From: Sitta carolinensis
Lineage: Eukaryota > Chordata > Aves > Passeriformes > Sittidae
Length of the DNA: 64,000 nucleotides
Assembly: GCA_032173965.1 (NCBI GenBank)
Contig: JAVUNC010000019.1
Coordinates: 10,589,234 to 10,653,233 of the forward strand
Reading direction: 5' to 3'
Part shown: piece by piece, positions 48,730-62,300 of the stretch
Layout of the letters: every line of letters starts with the position of its first letter
Numbering within the stretch: the first letter of the stretch is position 1
Position numbers and translations under genes: made by a program
Notes under the pieces: model-generated
The model's input: the letters and a program-made list of their open reading frames with translations, nothing else
Told to the model about the DNA's origin: nothing
Database searches by the model: none

Positions 48730-50060
48730 CCAGGCTTTGGCCTTGTTGGACTTGGACCTTTCAGATCCATGCACAGCCCTCTAGAAACTATAGTCCATTG
48801 GTTTGTACACCTTGAGAAACAATGCAGCCAGAAAAATACTGAGTGTGAATCACGCAAACCCAAATAAGCTCTAATAAATCTAACTGGGCAGGAATTTATG
48901 GTTCATTTTAAACCATAAACTGTGCTACAAATATGTCTTGTATGTAGAAAAGGACTGGACGGTTTTCATATTGAGGCTCAAAGCCAGAAAAAAGCACATG
49001 CAGGAATCCCACTGAGAACGGGTTAACTGCATGCATTTTCCTACATACACAAAGAAGAAAAAAGCTTTTGCATTCAAATCTAGTTTGTATGCAAGAATTA
49101 TACTTTAAGATACAGGGGAAAAAAACAAATAATCCACCAAACCAAACACAAAATCCACCTTTCTACAGGAAACTTTGCATGGAATATCGAGTAGTTCATT
49201 ATTGGACTTCATTCTGCTTATTGGTCTAACACATCGATCTTAACTTTATGGAATGTCTTTGCCTCTTGCACTTAATTATGCAAACAACAGAGACGAGCCA
49301 AATTATCTATCAGTTGGAATTACCTATAAATTTGGAATCCTGATAAACAGCATGTACCCAAACTGGGAAGAGGGAATGGCTTCAGGATCTGAGTCCCAGG
49401 TGCTCTGTGATTCCCTAGGCTGTGACGTGTTTTAAGTTAAATCAAGCACAACACTGTGAAGAGAATGCACACTGAGGATGCATCTGAAAACAGACGCAGA
49501 GACACATCCAATCCCAGGTCCAAGAGCACCTCCTAGTAGAAATAAGCTGCCTAGAGAATTTTTTTTAGCTGCTATAAGACAGCAGCTATATATTAAATTA
49601 ATTTTTTCCACCCATGAATCACTTAACACCTTACCTTGTGCTGTCAAAAAAAGGAAAGGCAGTGTGCAGGCCATGACCAATCTGTGTTTCCTTCAGCAAA
49701 ATGTTATTTCTCGGAAATATATCACGATTTATAGCAAGCAGCTAGGATATGCAATGCTGACGTCATTACTCATACAGTGTCTGTAGGAAAACCAGGACAT
49801 TAACCAACTCAAAACGTCAGCATTTTCATTATTGATAGGTTCGTTAAGGCTAATCTTATTTGTGGTGGGGAGGAAATCTGACTTTCAGGTTTTGAACTTC
49901 TGTGTCATCTTTGGACTGCTGCAGGTTTTTTTGTGAGGATGACAGAAGTGACGCTTATGAACAAGAACACCTTTCTAAAACCAGAAAGACCAAACTAGGT
50001 AGCAATACATGAGAAGATAAGAAGTGATTTGAAGAGTCAAATGGGTTAGGAACGAGGAGA
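48730..50060. other. Intergenic, SLC22A7 to TTL
   Basis: About 1.3 kb, AT-rich, without exons. No LIM-domain (CRIP3-like) coding sequence is seen here; CRIP3 follows SLC22A7 in human. Confidence 0.6.
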
Positions 50061-50436
50061 TCTACTGGCTCAGAGCTGAGCTGCAGCCCCGGGACTCGAG
50101 TGCACTGCACCGACACCCAAGGCTGGGTGGAAGGGCGAGCATCCCCCAGGGGCCTTGAGCACCGGGGGGGAGCGGCGCTCGCAGGCACCGGGGCTGTGCT
50201 GGGTGACAGGGGACACCCCGCCCGGGTCACACCGGGGAGCGGCGGGCCCGGTGACAGATCCGACCCGGTGTGACACGGGGAGCGGGCGATACGGTGACAG
50301 CTCCCGGCCCCGGTGACGGCCGCCAGCCGCCGTCACCCCGGGGAGCGCTGTCCCGGCCCCCAGCGGGCGCATGGCCCCGCCCCGGCGGCTGCACGGCGTA
50401 ACGGGGCGGGGACGAGCAGCAGCAGGAGCTGCAGTC

Positions 50437-50468
50437 GGTCAGGATCAGGATCAGGATCAGGATCGGGA
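50437..50468. repeat. (GATCAG)n hexamer repeat upstream of TTL
   Basis: Four to five near-perfect AGGATC units decaying into GATCGGGACC, seen directly, in the TTL promoter or 5' UTR. Probably length-variable. Confidence 0.9.
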
Positions 50469-50548
50469 CCGGGAGGGCGGTTCTGGTTCCGGGTCAGTCC
50501 CCGCCTGGGCAGGCACTCGGGCGGTGGGCGGGGGCGGCGGCCCCGGCC

Positions 50549-50629
50549 ATGCGGAGCCGGGCCGGGCGGCGGCGGCCGCGCAGGGCCCTGCCTGGGCAGC
50601 GGCGGGGCCCCATGAGCCGCCGGGGGTAG
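50549..50629 (+). other. Upstream ORF in the TTL leader
   Basis: ATG at 50549 runs 26 codons to TAG at 50627-50629, in the same frame as the TTL ATG. The stop lies 33 bases before 50663. It rules out an N-terminal extension in that frame and is a potential brake on translation if it is in the transcript. A second, longer ATG frame at 50371-50823 overlaps the TTL start out of frame. Confidence 0.5.
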
Positions 50630-50662
50630 GGCGGGGAGCGCCTTGCCCCCCGCCCCGCCGCC

Positions 50663-50819
50663 ATGTACACCTTCGTGGTGCGGGACGAGGGCAGCAGCGT
50701 GTACACCGAGGTGAGCCGGCTGCTGCTGGCCAGCGGGCAGTGGCGGCGCCTTCGCAGGGACAACCCCCGCTTCAACCTGATGCTGGGCGAGAGGAACCGG
50801 CTCCCCTTCGGCAGGCTGG
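50663..50819 (+). CDS. TTL: TTL exon 1 (coding part)
   Basis: 157 coding bases, residues 1-52 plus one base of Gly53. The donor is G|GTAAGG. It lies wholly in the CpG island. Confidence 0.95.
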
Positions 50820-53304
50820 GTAAGGGTCCTCCCCGCGCCCGCCCCCGCCGGCAGCAGGGCTCGGCCGCTGCCCGGTCCCTTTCGGTCCGGGGCTGCGGCT
50901 GTGCCCTGCCCTCTCCGGTGTCCCCCGCCGCCGGGCAGCGTCCCCGCGGGTCGCCGCAGGCTCCGCCAGCGCTGCGGGCGGGGCGCGCCCGGCAGAGCCC
51001 CGCGGTCCGGGAGGCCGTGCCCGCCGGCCCGATCCCCGCCCTGTCCCCGCCGCTGTCCCCGCGGCTCGGCGGCCGCCCCGGCCTCCGGCGCCCGAACAAA
51101 GCTCAGGCACCGTGGGATGTCCGTGCAGCCGCCTCCCGATCCCCGGCAGGGCTCTCTGCGGGCCCTGCCGACGCCAGCCAGGGCTCAAAGGATCTGCTTC
51201 CCAGGCTCTCGGAGAGCGATTTCATCGGTGCCCCCCAAAGCACCCCCGCCCAGCTTGCGGCCGATGTTGTGGTGAAGCAGTGGGAAGAGCGGGGGGGAAG
51301 GGACACAAGGGTCACCCGGGGACGCCCCCTGTGAGATGTGCAGCCCTCAGGATGCCGGCCCGCCCTCTGCGTGCAGCCCCTGGTTCCCGGAGCGCCTTCC
51401 TGGCCTGCGGCAGCGCCCCGGGCTGCCCGCGCCGCTGCGGGGCCGCGCACCGGCAGCGTTGGGGGTCGCGGTGGTTCCGGAGCCATGCCCGGCCGGGCGC
51501 TGGGCAGGGACGCTGCGGGGCTGAGCCTCCGTGTTGTGGGGGGTGTTTCTGCTGTTTGACACAGGAGGCAGAACAGGTCTAAGCTAGGCACGTTCAAACC
51601 TTCCCTCCAGAGCTGAGGCAGGTGGCGATGTGCCTCTGCAGGGCTTGGTGGGGGTGATTGCAGCAGTCCCTGCCTGGAGCAGGGTGTGGGTAATTCCAGA
51701 GGCCCTGTGTGTGTACACAGACCGCCCACACCCCCTGTCCCACCACCTTTTCCCCTGCTGCCTGACCCCCAGTCACCCTGCCAGCACGCAGTGCTCTGGG
51801 AGCTCCCTGTGCAGGTTTGTCCCCTGACAGCTCGCTGCTGTCCCATGGCACAGCCACCCTGGCCCTCTGCCCCGCTGGATGGTGCAGAGCCCAGGAGCAG
51901 AGAGGGAGAGTGCCCACAAGCTGGGAGAGCCAAGCCAGGCACTGGCAGTGTTGCAGGGCGTGGCAGAGAGCAGGGATGCACTGTCATCTTGGCCCCGGTT
52001 TTCTTTCTGGGGTGATTTTGCATCAGTGCTTTTGGCTACAGAAACATCAGAACAGGCAGAGCCCCCTTCAGCAGCTCTGGTGTAGGATGGCTTTGCAACC
52101 TCTTTCTTGCAGCAGAGACCCATCTCTGCTCTTTCTGATTTGCAAGTCACCAGTTCCAGCACCTCTCCCTTGTCTCCTCCACATTTGTGAGTGGAAAGTC
52201 CCCATCGTGTGGCAGTGCCATCTGGTCACCTCCCGGTGTCAGGATGTCTGCAGCGGGCAGGGAAACACTGGGAGAGTCCCAGGCAGTGAGGATGCTCACA
52301 CATGCTGGCAGCAGGCACAGCAGGCAGACCTGTGCTTGAGCCTGCCCAGTGTGGAGGACCTGTGAGCATCAGGCCTCATTGCAGAACAAGTGCAGTTCTT
52401 TGATGAGAGTGGGCACGCACAGCACATCCAGCTATGCTGGGCTTGTGGCCATCTCTAACAAACCCCTTCCATCTTGCAAAAGTGTCCTGGAGTGATGGAA
52501 GGGCTTCCCTGCGCCCTTCAGCACGTGTTGCCATGGGATGCCCAAAAACACAAACCATTTCTCACAGCCAAGACACGTCTATAACCTGTGGAGAGGGGCC
52601 ATGCTTTGGCACTGGCTTCTTTAAACAGTCCTCCTATAGAAGGAACTGGTTGCCTAAAATCAGTAGATTCAGACCAAAAATAACATGGTTATTTTGGTGC
52701 GTTTTCCAAAAAGCTCTGTCTTCTTTGGTATGTCTTCCTGAGCAACTGTTGCATCAAAGCTAACTTGGTTTTCCTAAGGGCTTTGCTCAGTGGAAGCAGA
52801 CGTTAATTCGGGGAACTGTAGGGATTTGCATTACTCTGGTCCTAAGCTGGATCATGGAGAGAAGTGGGAACTCTCAGCATATACCACTGCTTCTGCCCAG
52901 CTTCAGGGACCTCTCTGTCTCCCACTGATATCCTAACTCCTGGGGGATTGTGCCCTTAAGCTGTGTCCACATCTAGCAGAAAAGCAGTTTGTGCTGAGGG
53001 GATGGAAAGGAGGAAGAGGCTGCAGAGGCCTCAATGTAGCAGGGGCTGCTGGGCTCTATGCCCTGCTGGCCAGGAAAGGATTTCTGCTTTGGTCAGTGCC
53101 TTGGCAGCTTTTTGATCCCACTAAGTGCATGCTAAAGACCTCACAACATGCCCCAGAAGTTTCCCTTCCTGTCTTGCTGTCCCTCTTTGCTGGCTACTCA
53201 ACTCTATGTTGCAGCCCACTGCTCCATGGCAGTGTGCAGGAGCCTAGTGAGGATATGTCTCCCCAGGATAAACTGGAAACAGAAGAAAATTTGAGGGGTT
53301 TTAT

Positions 53305-53344
<40 letters not shown>

Positions 53345-56300
53345 CAGTAAAAAAAACTGGCAGTGCTGGCTGCACACTGAAGTGCCTGAAGTTACAGATC
53401 TTTTCTGCAGGGTCGTTTTCAGCTATCTTGTATTTAAGGATCTTTGAATAAAATGACCCAGGTCAGGGAAGTGACTTTCAGGCTGAAAATAGATATTCAC
53501 TCTCTGTGATCTTGCAGCTGCCTGGTGTTTAAGGTAATGTTTTCTCCAGGCCTTTTTTCCCAGGCAAACACCAAGGAGGATAAGGAAAACTCTGAATCCA
53601 TTTTCAGGGTTCTGGTCCCAGAGAGCTGCCGGCTGAGCACAAGTGTTTCTGTAGTGTGGAAAAGTGAAGACAGGCAAGCTGTGGTGTGGAGTCCAGTGTT
53701 GGTAAGGAAGTACCCATTGTTCAGCACTCTTTGTCACTGCTGAGGCCACAGCTGGATACTGGGGCCAGTTTGGGACATGCCAGTGCAAGAAAGGCTTAAA
53801 CTTCCTGAAGTTACTATAGCAGGGACCACCAGTACAGTCAAGGGGACACAGGTTGGAGCCAAGCACTGGAACAAGGACTTAGAGAAGTCAGTACCTATCT
53901 TTAGAGATACTCAGACTTTGAACAAGAGGTTAGAGCAAAGACTCCCAGAGGTTCCTTCTCACCCCAGGTATCCAACGGGTCTTGTTGCAAACTGCTGGAA
54001 AGAAGGAAGTTTCCAAGTCTTTCAATGTTTCCCAGTGTTTTGTGGCATCAGGCCTAAGAGGGAATCTTGCTGAACGTGGCAAAGAAAAAAGGCCCTTTGC
54101 TAAGCTATGTTCTTTGTGTCATGGTGTGTTTCCCTGCATCCTGCACCTGTATTTAAGAGTAACTGAAATCTTGATTCTTAAAAGCTTACACCAGCAGATG
54201 GAGAACACTTTTTGAGTAGTGCTGCCAGTTCCCAGTGTGAATTAGGAAAAAATTATTTTCCTTTGCAAAATGGATGTATCACATTGAAAATGAGTGGGTA
54301 ACTGCATGGGGTTTTGTAACTAAATGAAAGAAACCACAGGAACCAGTACCAGTTTACAACCTGTTTCTGTAATGCAGGGTAAGGAAACAGCCTCCATTTT
54401 TTCCCCTACTGCACAGATCCTTTGCACCAAGCAGCTGTTTTGCCTCTATTCGTTGAGGAGTTTGTCTGACCTCTGTTTCCCCTTCTTAGGCCATGAACCT
54501 GGACTTGTGCAGCTGGTGAATTACTACAGGGGAGCAGACAAGCTGTGCCGCAAAGCATCTCTGGTGAAGTAAGAAATTCACTGAAATGTTAGATGGGCTT
54601 GGCAGAAGCTCTCTTCTAATCCTTGTTGAGTGTTGAACCTGTTTGGAGGGTATTTCCCAGAACAGCTGCCCTGGGAGTGTCCTAGCATGTGCTGTGTTCA
54701 GACTCCTGGGCTGGTCTCTAGAGCTGTTTGTGTGCACAAAGGCCTCTCTGTCACCTCAAGGGAAATACCATTTCCACTGAGTGGTATCTACTTGAATCCA
54801 TGGAGTGTATTGAATCAGATTAGAGCCAAATCAAAAGGCAAAAGAAATCCAAACATATCTGCTCTTTTTCCTTGTGGACATTTAATTAAAACCTTCTCCT
54901 TTTATTCTCTGATTCATATAGAGAAGAGACACTAATATGCCTTTAGCTAATCAGATTTGTTGGTCAAACAAATGCTTGGAGACATCTCCAGGAAGAGCTC
55001 TGGGAGTTATTTCTGCATGACCTGCCATGCCAGGGTCTCCTGGGGAAATGTGGATGAGCTTCCATTGTAGATAACTCTCGTCCCTGTGCAAACTCTGCTC
55101 CCACTAGAGTATCTTTATGTCAGAGCTCTTGGTCTCCTTCAGCAATGTGATTGCCCATTACAGTCTGTGCTGCCTGTCACTGATGCAGTCCTGCAGACTG
55201 CATGGGGTGATCCAAGGCCTCTCCTTCCTCTGCAAAGAGCCTCTTCCCAGTTACTTTCCTGGCCGTGGTGAAGGTGTTTGTCTGAAAGTGGCAGACTAAT
55301 TTTAAACAAGCACTTAGAGCACTCCTCGGATGGATTTCTCTTTTGCCTGTTACCTAGAGTGCTAAAAGCACTTGCATACCTGTTTTTATATCCTGCAGTT
55401 TGGCTGACCTTTTTAACTGTAGGGTCAACAATGCATCAAGCTACTTAGGAACCCTCAGGACAACAAATGACATTCCTCAGGGCTCCCAAAGTGCCACTGA
55501 CTCACTGCCATCTCAACAGAGAGGCACAAATGCACAGAGAGAGTCAGCACCTCATGAACTCTGCTTTTGGCCTTAAGCAAAGCACAGGCATTTGGAGAGG
55601 CAGGCTGCTTCCTTGACTTTGAAAGAAAACAGGCCTGAGCTGTGCTAACAGGAATTTGCTGCTGTCTCCAGACATTACTGGTAGATGTGCCTGAGGGATC
55701 CCAGACACCTTGGGGTGTGAAACATGTAACTGTGCCCTTGCTTTCTGTGCTTCCCAGTGGTCTTCATCCACAGCTGGGACACCTGGTCCAATCTCAATGG
55801 GAATGGGATCAAGGTCTAAGCTCTAGCACAGAGAGCATTGCTGCTCTGGCTCCCCTTTTTCCAGTTGTGATCACAGCATCCTTCTTGCCCTGAGCTGTGT
55901 CAGCAAATATACCTCCTCAATTCCCTTGTGCAGAGATGATGCAGGGAATGCACCACAAGCTTTAGTTACATGGAAACTTCTCAGCTGTTAGTTTCATGAT
56001 ATCCATGGTGTCAGTAAAATGTTTAATGAAATCATGCAGGTCCTGGTTCAAAGAGTAGTGCTTTGCTGTGGGCTGGGGTTGCCATGATGTCTTTAGGAAA
56101 ACCCTAATTTCAAGGGTCTGAGGAAAATGGATAATTTAGCACAGACTATCTGTAAGCTGCCATTCATCATCAAGCAAAAGAGCCCTGTTAATGATGATTT
56201 TTCCTTAGTAAATGATCCAGTGGGAACACTGGAGATTAACAGCCTGTCTCTCTTCACCCAGGCTAATCAAGACAAGCCCTGAGCTATCAGAGTCCTGCAC

Positions 56301-59300
56301 ATGGTTCCCTGAGTCATACGTGATTTACCCAACAAACTTGAAGACCCCCGTGGCTCCAGCACAGAATGGAATTCACCATCTCATCAACAACTCAAGGACA
56401 GATGAGCGGGAAGTGTTCCTGGCAGCTTACAACAGGCGGCGGGAAGGCAAAGAAGGCAACGTGTGGATCGCCAAGTCCTCAGCTGGTGCCAAAGGTTCAT
56501 TGTCCAGAACCAGGAGCTATTCCTCACTCTTTACATCATCTGTAGAGTCACAGGGTTTGGCTGAGCCAAGCTGATATGTGGTCTGTCTATGAAGGGCTTC
56601 GCTCACCGTGCCAGTCAAGCAGTGTGGTGTGCACATGCTACCTAGGACGTGCACAGCAGTGAAAGGGCCTCCACTTCCCTACACATGCACCTCAAAATGT
56701 GGGAAGGTGCTGCAAGGGGAAGGCAGCAGGGACCAGCAAGTGAGGGGAATGTGTAGAGCAGGTTAGAGGGAGCAGAACAGGATAGAGGGAGTTGGTCAGA
56801 AGGCAGGACAGCAGCCTTCAAGGGTAAGGAGCCCAACTCCCCATGCTGCAGCTTAACTTGCCTTCTCCTGGGTCGAAATCCTGCTTGTCTTTCAACCGAA
56901 CTCAGATGAGTTTGAGCCTGCCCATGGTCACACTGAGAGACTGGCTGAGCAGCCATGAGCTCAGTGCATTGAAATTGCACCCAAGCCTCAGGGGAAGGTA
57001 CCAGAGCAAAGACAAGCAATGCAGTGTCTGTCTGTCCATTTAATCTGAATTAGGACAATAGATACCCAAGTGGTAATGTGTCCTTTCTCGTGGCAGGGTC
57101 ATTCCATCACTCCCCATACAGAAGTAATGAGCAGTGATGAGCTGGACACAGCAGTAAATGCAGTGCTTTGATAATTGTGTGCTCTCTGTCAGTTACAGTG
57201 TCATCGTGGGCACATTATTAGAATGGCTGCGTTTAAAAACTTACCTTGCCATGTGTGCAGCAGAGCCCAGCCTGAGGAAGGACCTGGTCTTTTCAGAGAG
57301 AACAAGCCCACACGTACTACTCTTTTTTGCAGATTCACTTTGGATGTAGCCTTGCAAAAAGAGAATGTGAAAGCCAGAGCTGGCTCCAGGGAAGCTGCAT
57401 GGTAAAACTGTCCTTCACACTGGCTTCCCTCTCTGTTCTTCTCTTTTGGCTGTGTCACCAAGAAGCATTGGAAGAGTATACTTATTGTCACCAGCAATGA
57501 AGGGAGATGAGTCCTTTTGTTATGCCAGTGTGAGAGTGTGTTTCTTTGTGGTAAACCAGAAAAAAAAATCCATCTGGGCATTTGAAAAAGCAGTTGCTGT
57601 GGTCACCTGCAGGCTGAGCAGGTTCAGACTCTTCAGATACTTCATGCAAGTGTGATCTATCTTTTCTGCACTAAAGCAGAGTAGCCTTTTGTATTCATCA
57701 CTGTGCTGCTGCAAATTAAAGTGGAAAGCAGAGTCTCATGGTAATCTTCTAGAGGGAAGTTTTATATGTCTGGGGGTTAATTCTGATGAAGAAGAAAGCT
57801 TGTTCATGCTAATAACCAAGAAAGACACAGCTCAGACACAGCCCCTGTCTTGGGACAAGTCTAACAGAAGCTTAGTCATCCATCAGTGACAGGAAAATTC
57901 AAGGTTTAGGATGCCCTGTCTCAAACGTTTTAAGGGTTTGCAACTATGGCTGCAGGTTTTGGTGTTTCCTTTGAGAGCAGGGACAGCTGTCCCACATAAG
58001 CTGCTTTGATGCCTCACTGTGTTGCTGCCTGGGTGCACAGTTAACCTGACCCTCCCCTTGGTTTGCCATCTGTCCAGTGTGGAAGAGGTGCCTGCTGATC
58101 TCTTCTCTGCAGCAGCTTTGCTGGCTATGGGATGTTGTTTCTCCCCTTCCACCAGTGCACAGCCTGAAGTTGTGCCAGTGCAAGGTTCTGCCTTGCTCTG
58201 CTGTGATCAGGAAAAATCTTGCCCCCTGCATAAAGCATGTGTGAGAGGATACTTTGATGACAGACTTCCATTCAGTGGAGGATGCTGGGATGAATGGGAG
58301 CTCAGTAGGGCTGGAAGGCTGAGCAGAAGATGGAGCAGTGGGAGTACCTGCAGGGCTGTACTGACAGTGACCTTCAGAAATCACAGCTAGGCGCATTTTT
58401 CACTGGATGATCCTGTCTAATCCTGCCTGTGCTCCAAACCTCTATAACCTCATCAACGTCCCGTTGAAGAGTGAGGTTTTTTGCACAGTATTTCCTCAAA
58501 ACCACTCAGCACAAAATTAAGGCTTACATCCTCAGGTTTAGTCCAGAAAATTAATCAATGCCTCAAGAACAGGCACAGTGCCAGAGGTGTGTTTGATAAC
58601 TTCACCTGAGCTGGCTTATCCCTCATGGCACCATGCCATTTCTTTATAAAACCCCAGAAGGAAAATGGTCTCTCTTCATTGCTCTGCAACACAAGTTTCC
58701 TATTTGGACTCTTGCAAGGAATGAGCACTGACAGCTTCAGCCAAAATGTGGGAGTGTTTAAACGGCACAGTTCATTTTTTTAATGAAGAGCTTCCACAGC
58801 AGGAACACCGAGTACATGGATGAGCAATTTAAAATAGTACTTTTCCTTATTCAGCAATGATTTTAATAATAACTTTAATGAGCTCAGTGAGCAGGGCAAC
58901 ACTGCACAAGTGTGCATGTGTGACTGCCTCTGGCAGCCAGAGAAGCCAGACAGGGAAAATAAGTCTTGAGTCTGGGACAAAAAAACCCTCCCCAGATAAA
59001 AAAGAAAGACAAAAATCTTTATGAAAAATGTGCCAAACCCCCTGTTTTCTAGAAACTGCTGAAAACCAGGGAAAAACAAAACCAAATTTGTCAAGTGCCA
59101 AAAACAAGCACCACCACACCCTCCTACCCCTGCCAAGCCTAGATAGGAAGAAGAAAAAGTAGCAAAAGAAAGCAAAATGCCCCCAAGCCAAGCAGCTGTC
59201 TCACTGCTTGCCCAGGTCCCTGTCTGCTGTGCATCTCCTCACACCTCAACAGCCACACCCCTACAGACTTGCCCCGGGCAGGCTTGCCATATCAAATCCT

Positions 59301-62300
59301 CTTGATTCCCATTTGCATTAGGCCTGGTTTCTGGGGAGCCAGAGGCCTGTGGCATGGCAAGAAAGAGATCCCTCCACAGATTCATTCCCATGGAGTGACT
59401 GTGACATTGCTTGGGCACTGGCCAACCCTGGGGCCATAGGTTCTTGCATGTTGCTTTTTGGGCTAAGGAGCCATGGTCCACTTGGGGCCTGGAAAAGCTC
59501 CAGCAAAGGTAGAAGGATCCTCTACCTAATTTTGTTTTCAACTTTCTGTGCCAGGGGAAGGGATCCTGATTTCTTCAGAGGCTGCAGAGCTCCTGGACTT
59601 CATCGATGAGCAGGGACAAGTGCATGTGATTCAGAAATACCTGGAGAATCCTCTACTTTTAGAGCCAGGGCATCGCAAGTTTGACATCAGGTAACCTTTT
59701 CTGCCTTCGTAATGCCAGTTTTCTTTTTCATGCTGTTTCTCTCTGAGCCACTGAGACTAGAGTTTGTTCTCCTGTCCCCCAGGAGCTGGGTTCTCGTGGA
59801 TCATCAATATAATATCTACCTCTACAGAGAGGGTGTCCTGCGGACCTCTTCCGAACCATATAACAGTGCTAATTTCCAGGACAAAACCTGCCACTTGACC
59901 AATCACTGCATTCAGAAGGAATATTCCAAAAACTACGGGCGGTATGAGGAAGGGAATGAAATGTTCTTCGAGGAGTTCAACCAGTATCTGATGGAATCCC
60001 TGAACACAACGCTTGAGAATAGCATCTTACTGCAAATCAAACACATAATAAGGTAGCCAGCTGCCTGCTGCTGAGGAGAGCATAACCCTTCAGGGACAGG
60101 GAGTGTGTATGGACACAGCTGGGGAAGTAGAGCAAGAAGGGAAGGGTTTCAATTACATAAATTTACCCCCACGTCACTGTTCAATGAGAAGGCACCTCTG
60201 TGAGTGCTGTTTCCTCAATGGTATGTATCCATGTGTCTGTGTTTTGCTAGCTGTGGCTGGAGAAGGATAGAGTGAAAAGGGAAGAGAGCAGGTCAAAAGA
60301 CAGGGCTGAGAGAGGCTGAGATTAAAAAAGGCATAAAGGTGACAGAGGGGAATTGAAGCTGGACTCGAGTGTGGCAGACTCTGGATGCTTCCCCCACCAT
60401 CAGCCAGCAGCAGCGCATGGCTGTTGCCTAGGTCATCTTACTCAGTCCACAAGAGCCAGTTCCTTCCGGGCATACAAAGTACATGGAGAGAGATCTCAGT
60501 GCTGCAGAGAATCCAGGCTTGACAAAACAGTCCTTCATGAAGGAATTTGCTTTGCCAGTACCCCGTTGCTGTGAATTACACTAAAGAGATGTGGCATAAT
60601 CTTTGAGGGATTTGGAGGCAAATGAGCATCCAGTGGCAGTTCCCTGGGGACCTGCTGCAGCCCTTTGTGGCATTGCACATCATGTTTTTCAGCTTGCCTG
60701 ACCCAGTGGTGAGGGAGGATGCTGCTCTCCAGCTCTTTGTGCATTAACTCAGGCGTGTCCCCACGTGGATTTTCATGGTCACAGGATCTCAGTTGCAGGG
60801 ACCTGTTTACTATGTCATGTGCTGGACATAACTTGTAATTTGGGGCAGTTCCAGGACAACCCCTCTCACTTAACTGTTCAAGGCACATGTCCACGTGCCT
60901 TGAACTCAGAGGTTCTGTTTTTCCCTTCACAGAAGCTGCCTTATGTGTATAGAGCCTGCAATCAGCACAAAACATCTCCACTACCAGAGCTTCCAGCTCT
61001 TTGGCTTCGACTTCATGGTGGATGAAGAGCTGAAGGTCTGGCTGATAGAAGTCAATGGGGCCCCAGCATGTGCCCAGTGAGTAAATCTGTTTCTGTAATA
61101 CCCTTGTGATGCCACCATTCACATGCCTCACCTCCAAGTGAAAAAGGTGAAAGGAAGTGAATGGCAAGGGAGTTTTTCAGGCTGACACTGGACACTGCTC
61201 CAAGTGCCAATCAGTTAAGGTTCAATGCTCTTGTCTCTGTGTTTGGTATCCCCCAGCTTCTTTCCCACGTGAGATGGGGCACTAACCTAGGTTTTTTAAC
61301 AAATGGGTTTGAATATAACTCAGGTCGTTTTTATTACTCTTGGGTTGAAGTTATGTTTGCAGATTTAATGCTTTGGAAGTCAAATTGCTTCATAGAATCT
61401 CTTATGGAGCCACTGGTGGCTGCTCTTTATATGAACACATGTTAAATGAGTATCATTAAGGGCAGCTGCTGGAAGTAAGTGACTGAATTTGCAGGCAGCA
61501 GGATCCCAGAGCACACTGTGGATGCTGCAGATGTTACCAAATCTCTGAAAACCAGAATAAAGACTCCTTAACACAAATTTAGTTATTCAGGTCACATGGG
61601 GGATAACTCCTGACCTTATATGCCCATGTGATTTTACAAGTGTCTTGCTTATATACAGTCACCACATGCATGTTACAATTTGCCCATTACCAAAAAACCC
61701 TCCCCAGGTTCCCAGTTTAAGTCCTTATTTTGGCTGTGCATGCATTCCTGAGCCAGATGTCTTCTTACCTTCCAGCCATCCTAGCTGGGAAAGCAGATTT
61801 TGCATGCCTTGTGTCTGGTAAGAGTTCACAGGCACAGTAAAAATTGGCTTAACCCTTTTGGTATCACAGAGATTGGATTAGAGCTTCTTCCAGCAGCCAC
61901 AGGGAGGCTGGAACAGCCAGTCAGCCCTGTCCATGAACATCTCTGTGTAGGCACAGCAGGAGGTGCTGTGTTACGTGACTGAGACAGTTGCAGGAGACCA
62001 GAAATTTTTGCTAAGTGAGCATCTGTATCATATTAAAAGAAAACACCAGCAAAACAGAACAGGCTGTACATCACTGCATTGGAGTTTGATCAGATTAGAT
62101 GTTGATTAAATTAGGTTAGATCATCACTAACAGTAGACAAAAAATGCAGGTCAAACCTGCCAGTCAGCCTGTTCACCAGCTTTTTCAGGGCTAGAGCTTG
62201 GAGAGCTTTCTGTGTCCAGGTTGCCCTGTTCACAATATGCATCATGGTGCAGTTACTGCCTTGCACCTCCTTGGCTTGCTGTATGGGTAGAATTTGGCTA

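Larger units (their letters stand above)
50061..51340. promoter_or_regulatory. TTL: CpG island / TTL promoter region
   Basis: A sharp rise in G+C and CpG over roughly 1.3 kb spanning the TTL first exon. GC boxes are visible: CCCCGCCCC at 50375-50383 and GGGGCGGGG at 50403-50411. No TATA box is seen near the ATG. This fits a broadly expressed housekeeping-type promoter. The start site is not resolvable from sequence. Confidence 0.8.
50820..54489 (+). other. TTL intron 1
   Basis: 3.7 kb. The first 500 bases remain in the CpG island. A T38 run (53307-53344) and a decayed CR1-like stretch (about 53715-53975) lie further in. Long open frames on the - strand at 50494-52023 are GC-rich artefacts. 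Confidence 0.8.

Noticed and set aside
50494..52023. Long open frames on the - strand over TTL exon 1 and intron 1 (up to 306 codons)
   Set aside because: They lie in the CpG island, where stop codons are rare by composition. They are rich in Ala, Gly, Pro and Arg, match no family I know and are antisense to a well-supported gene.
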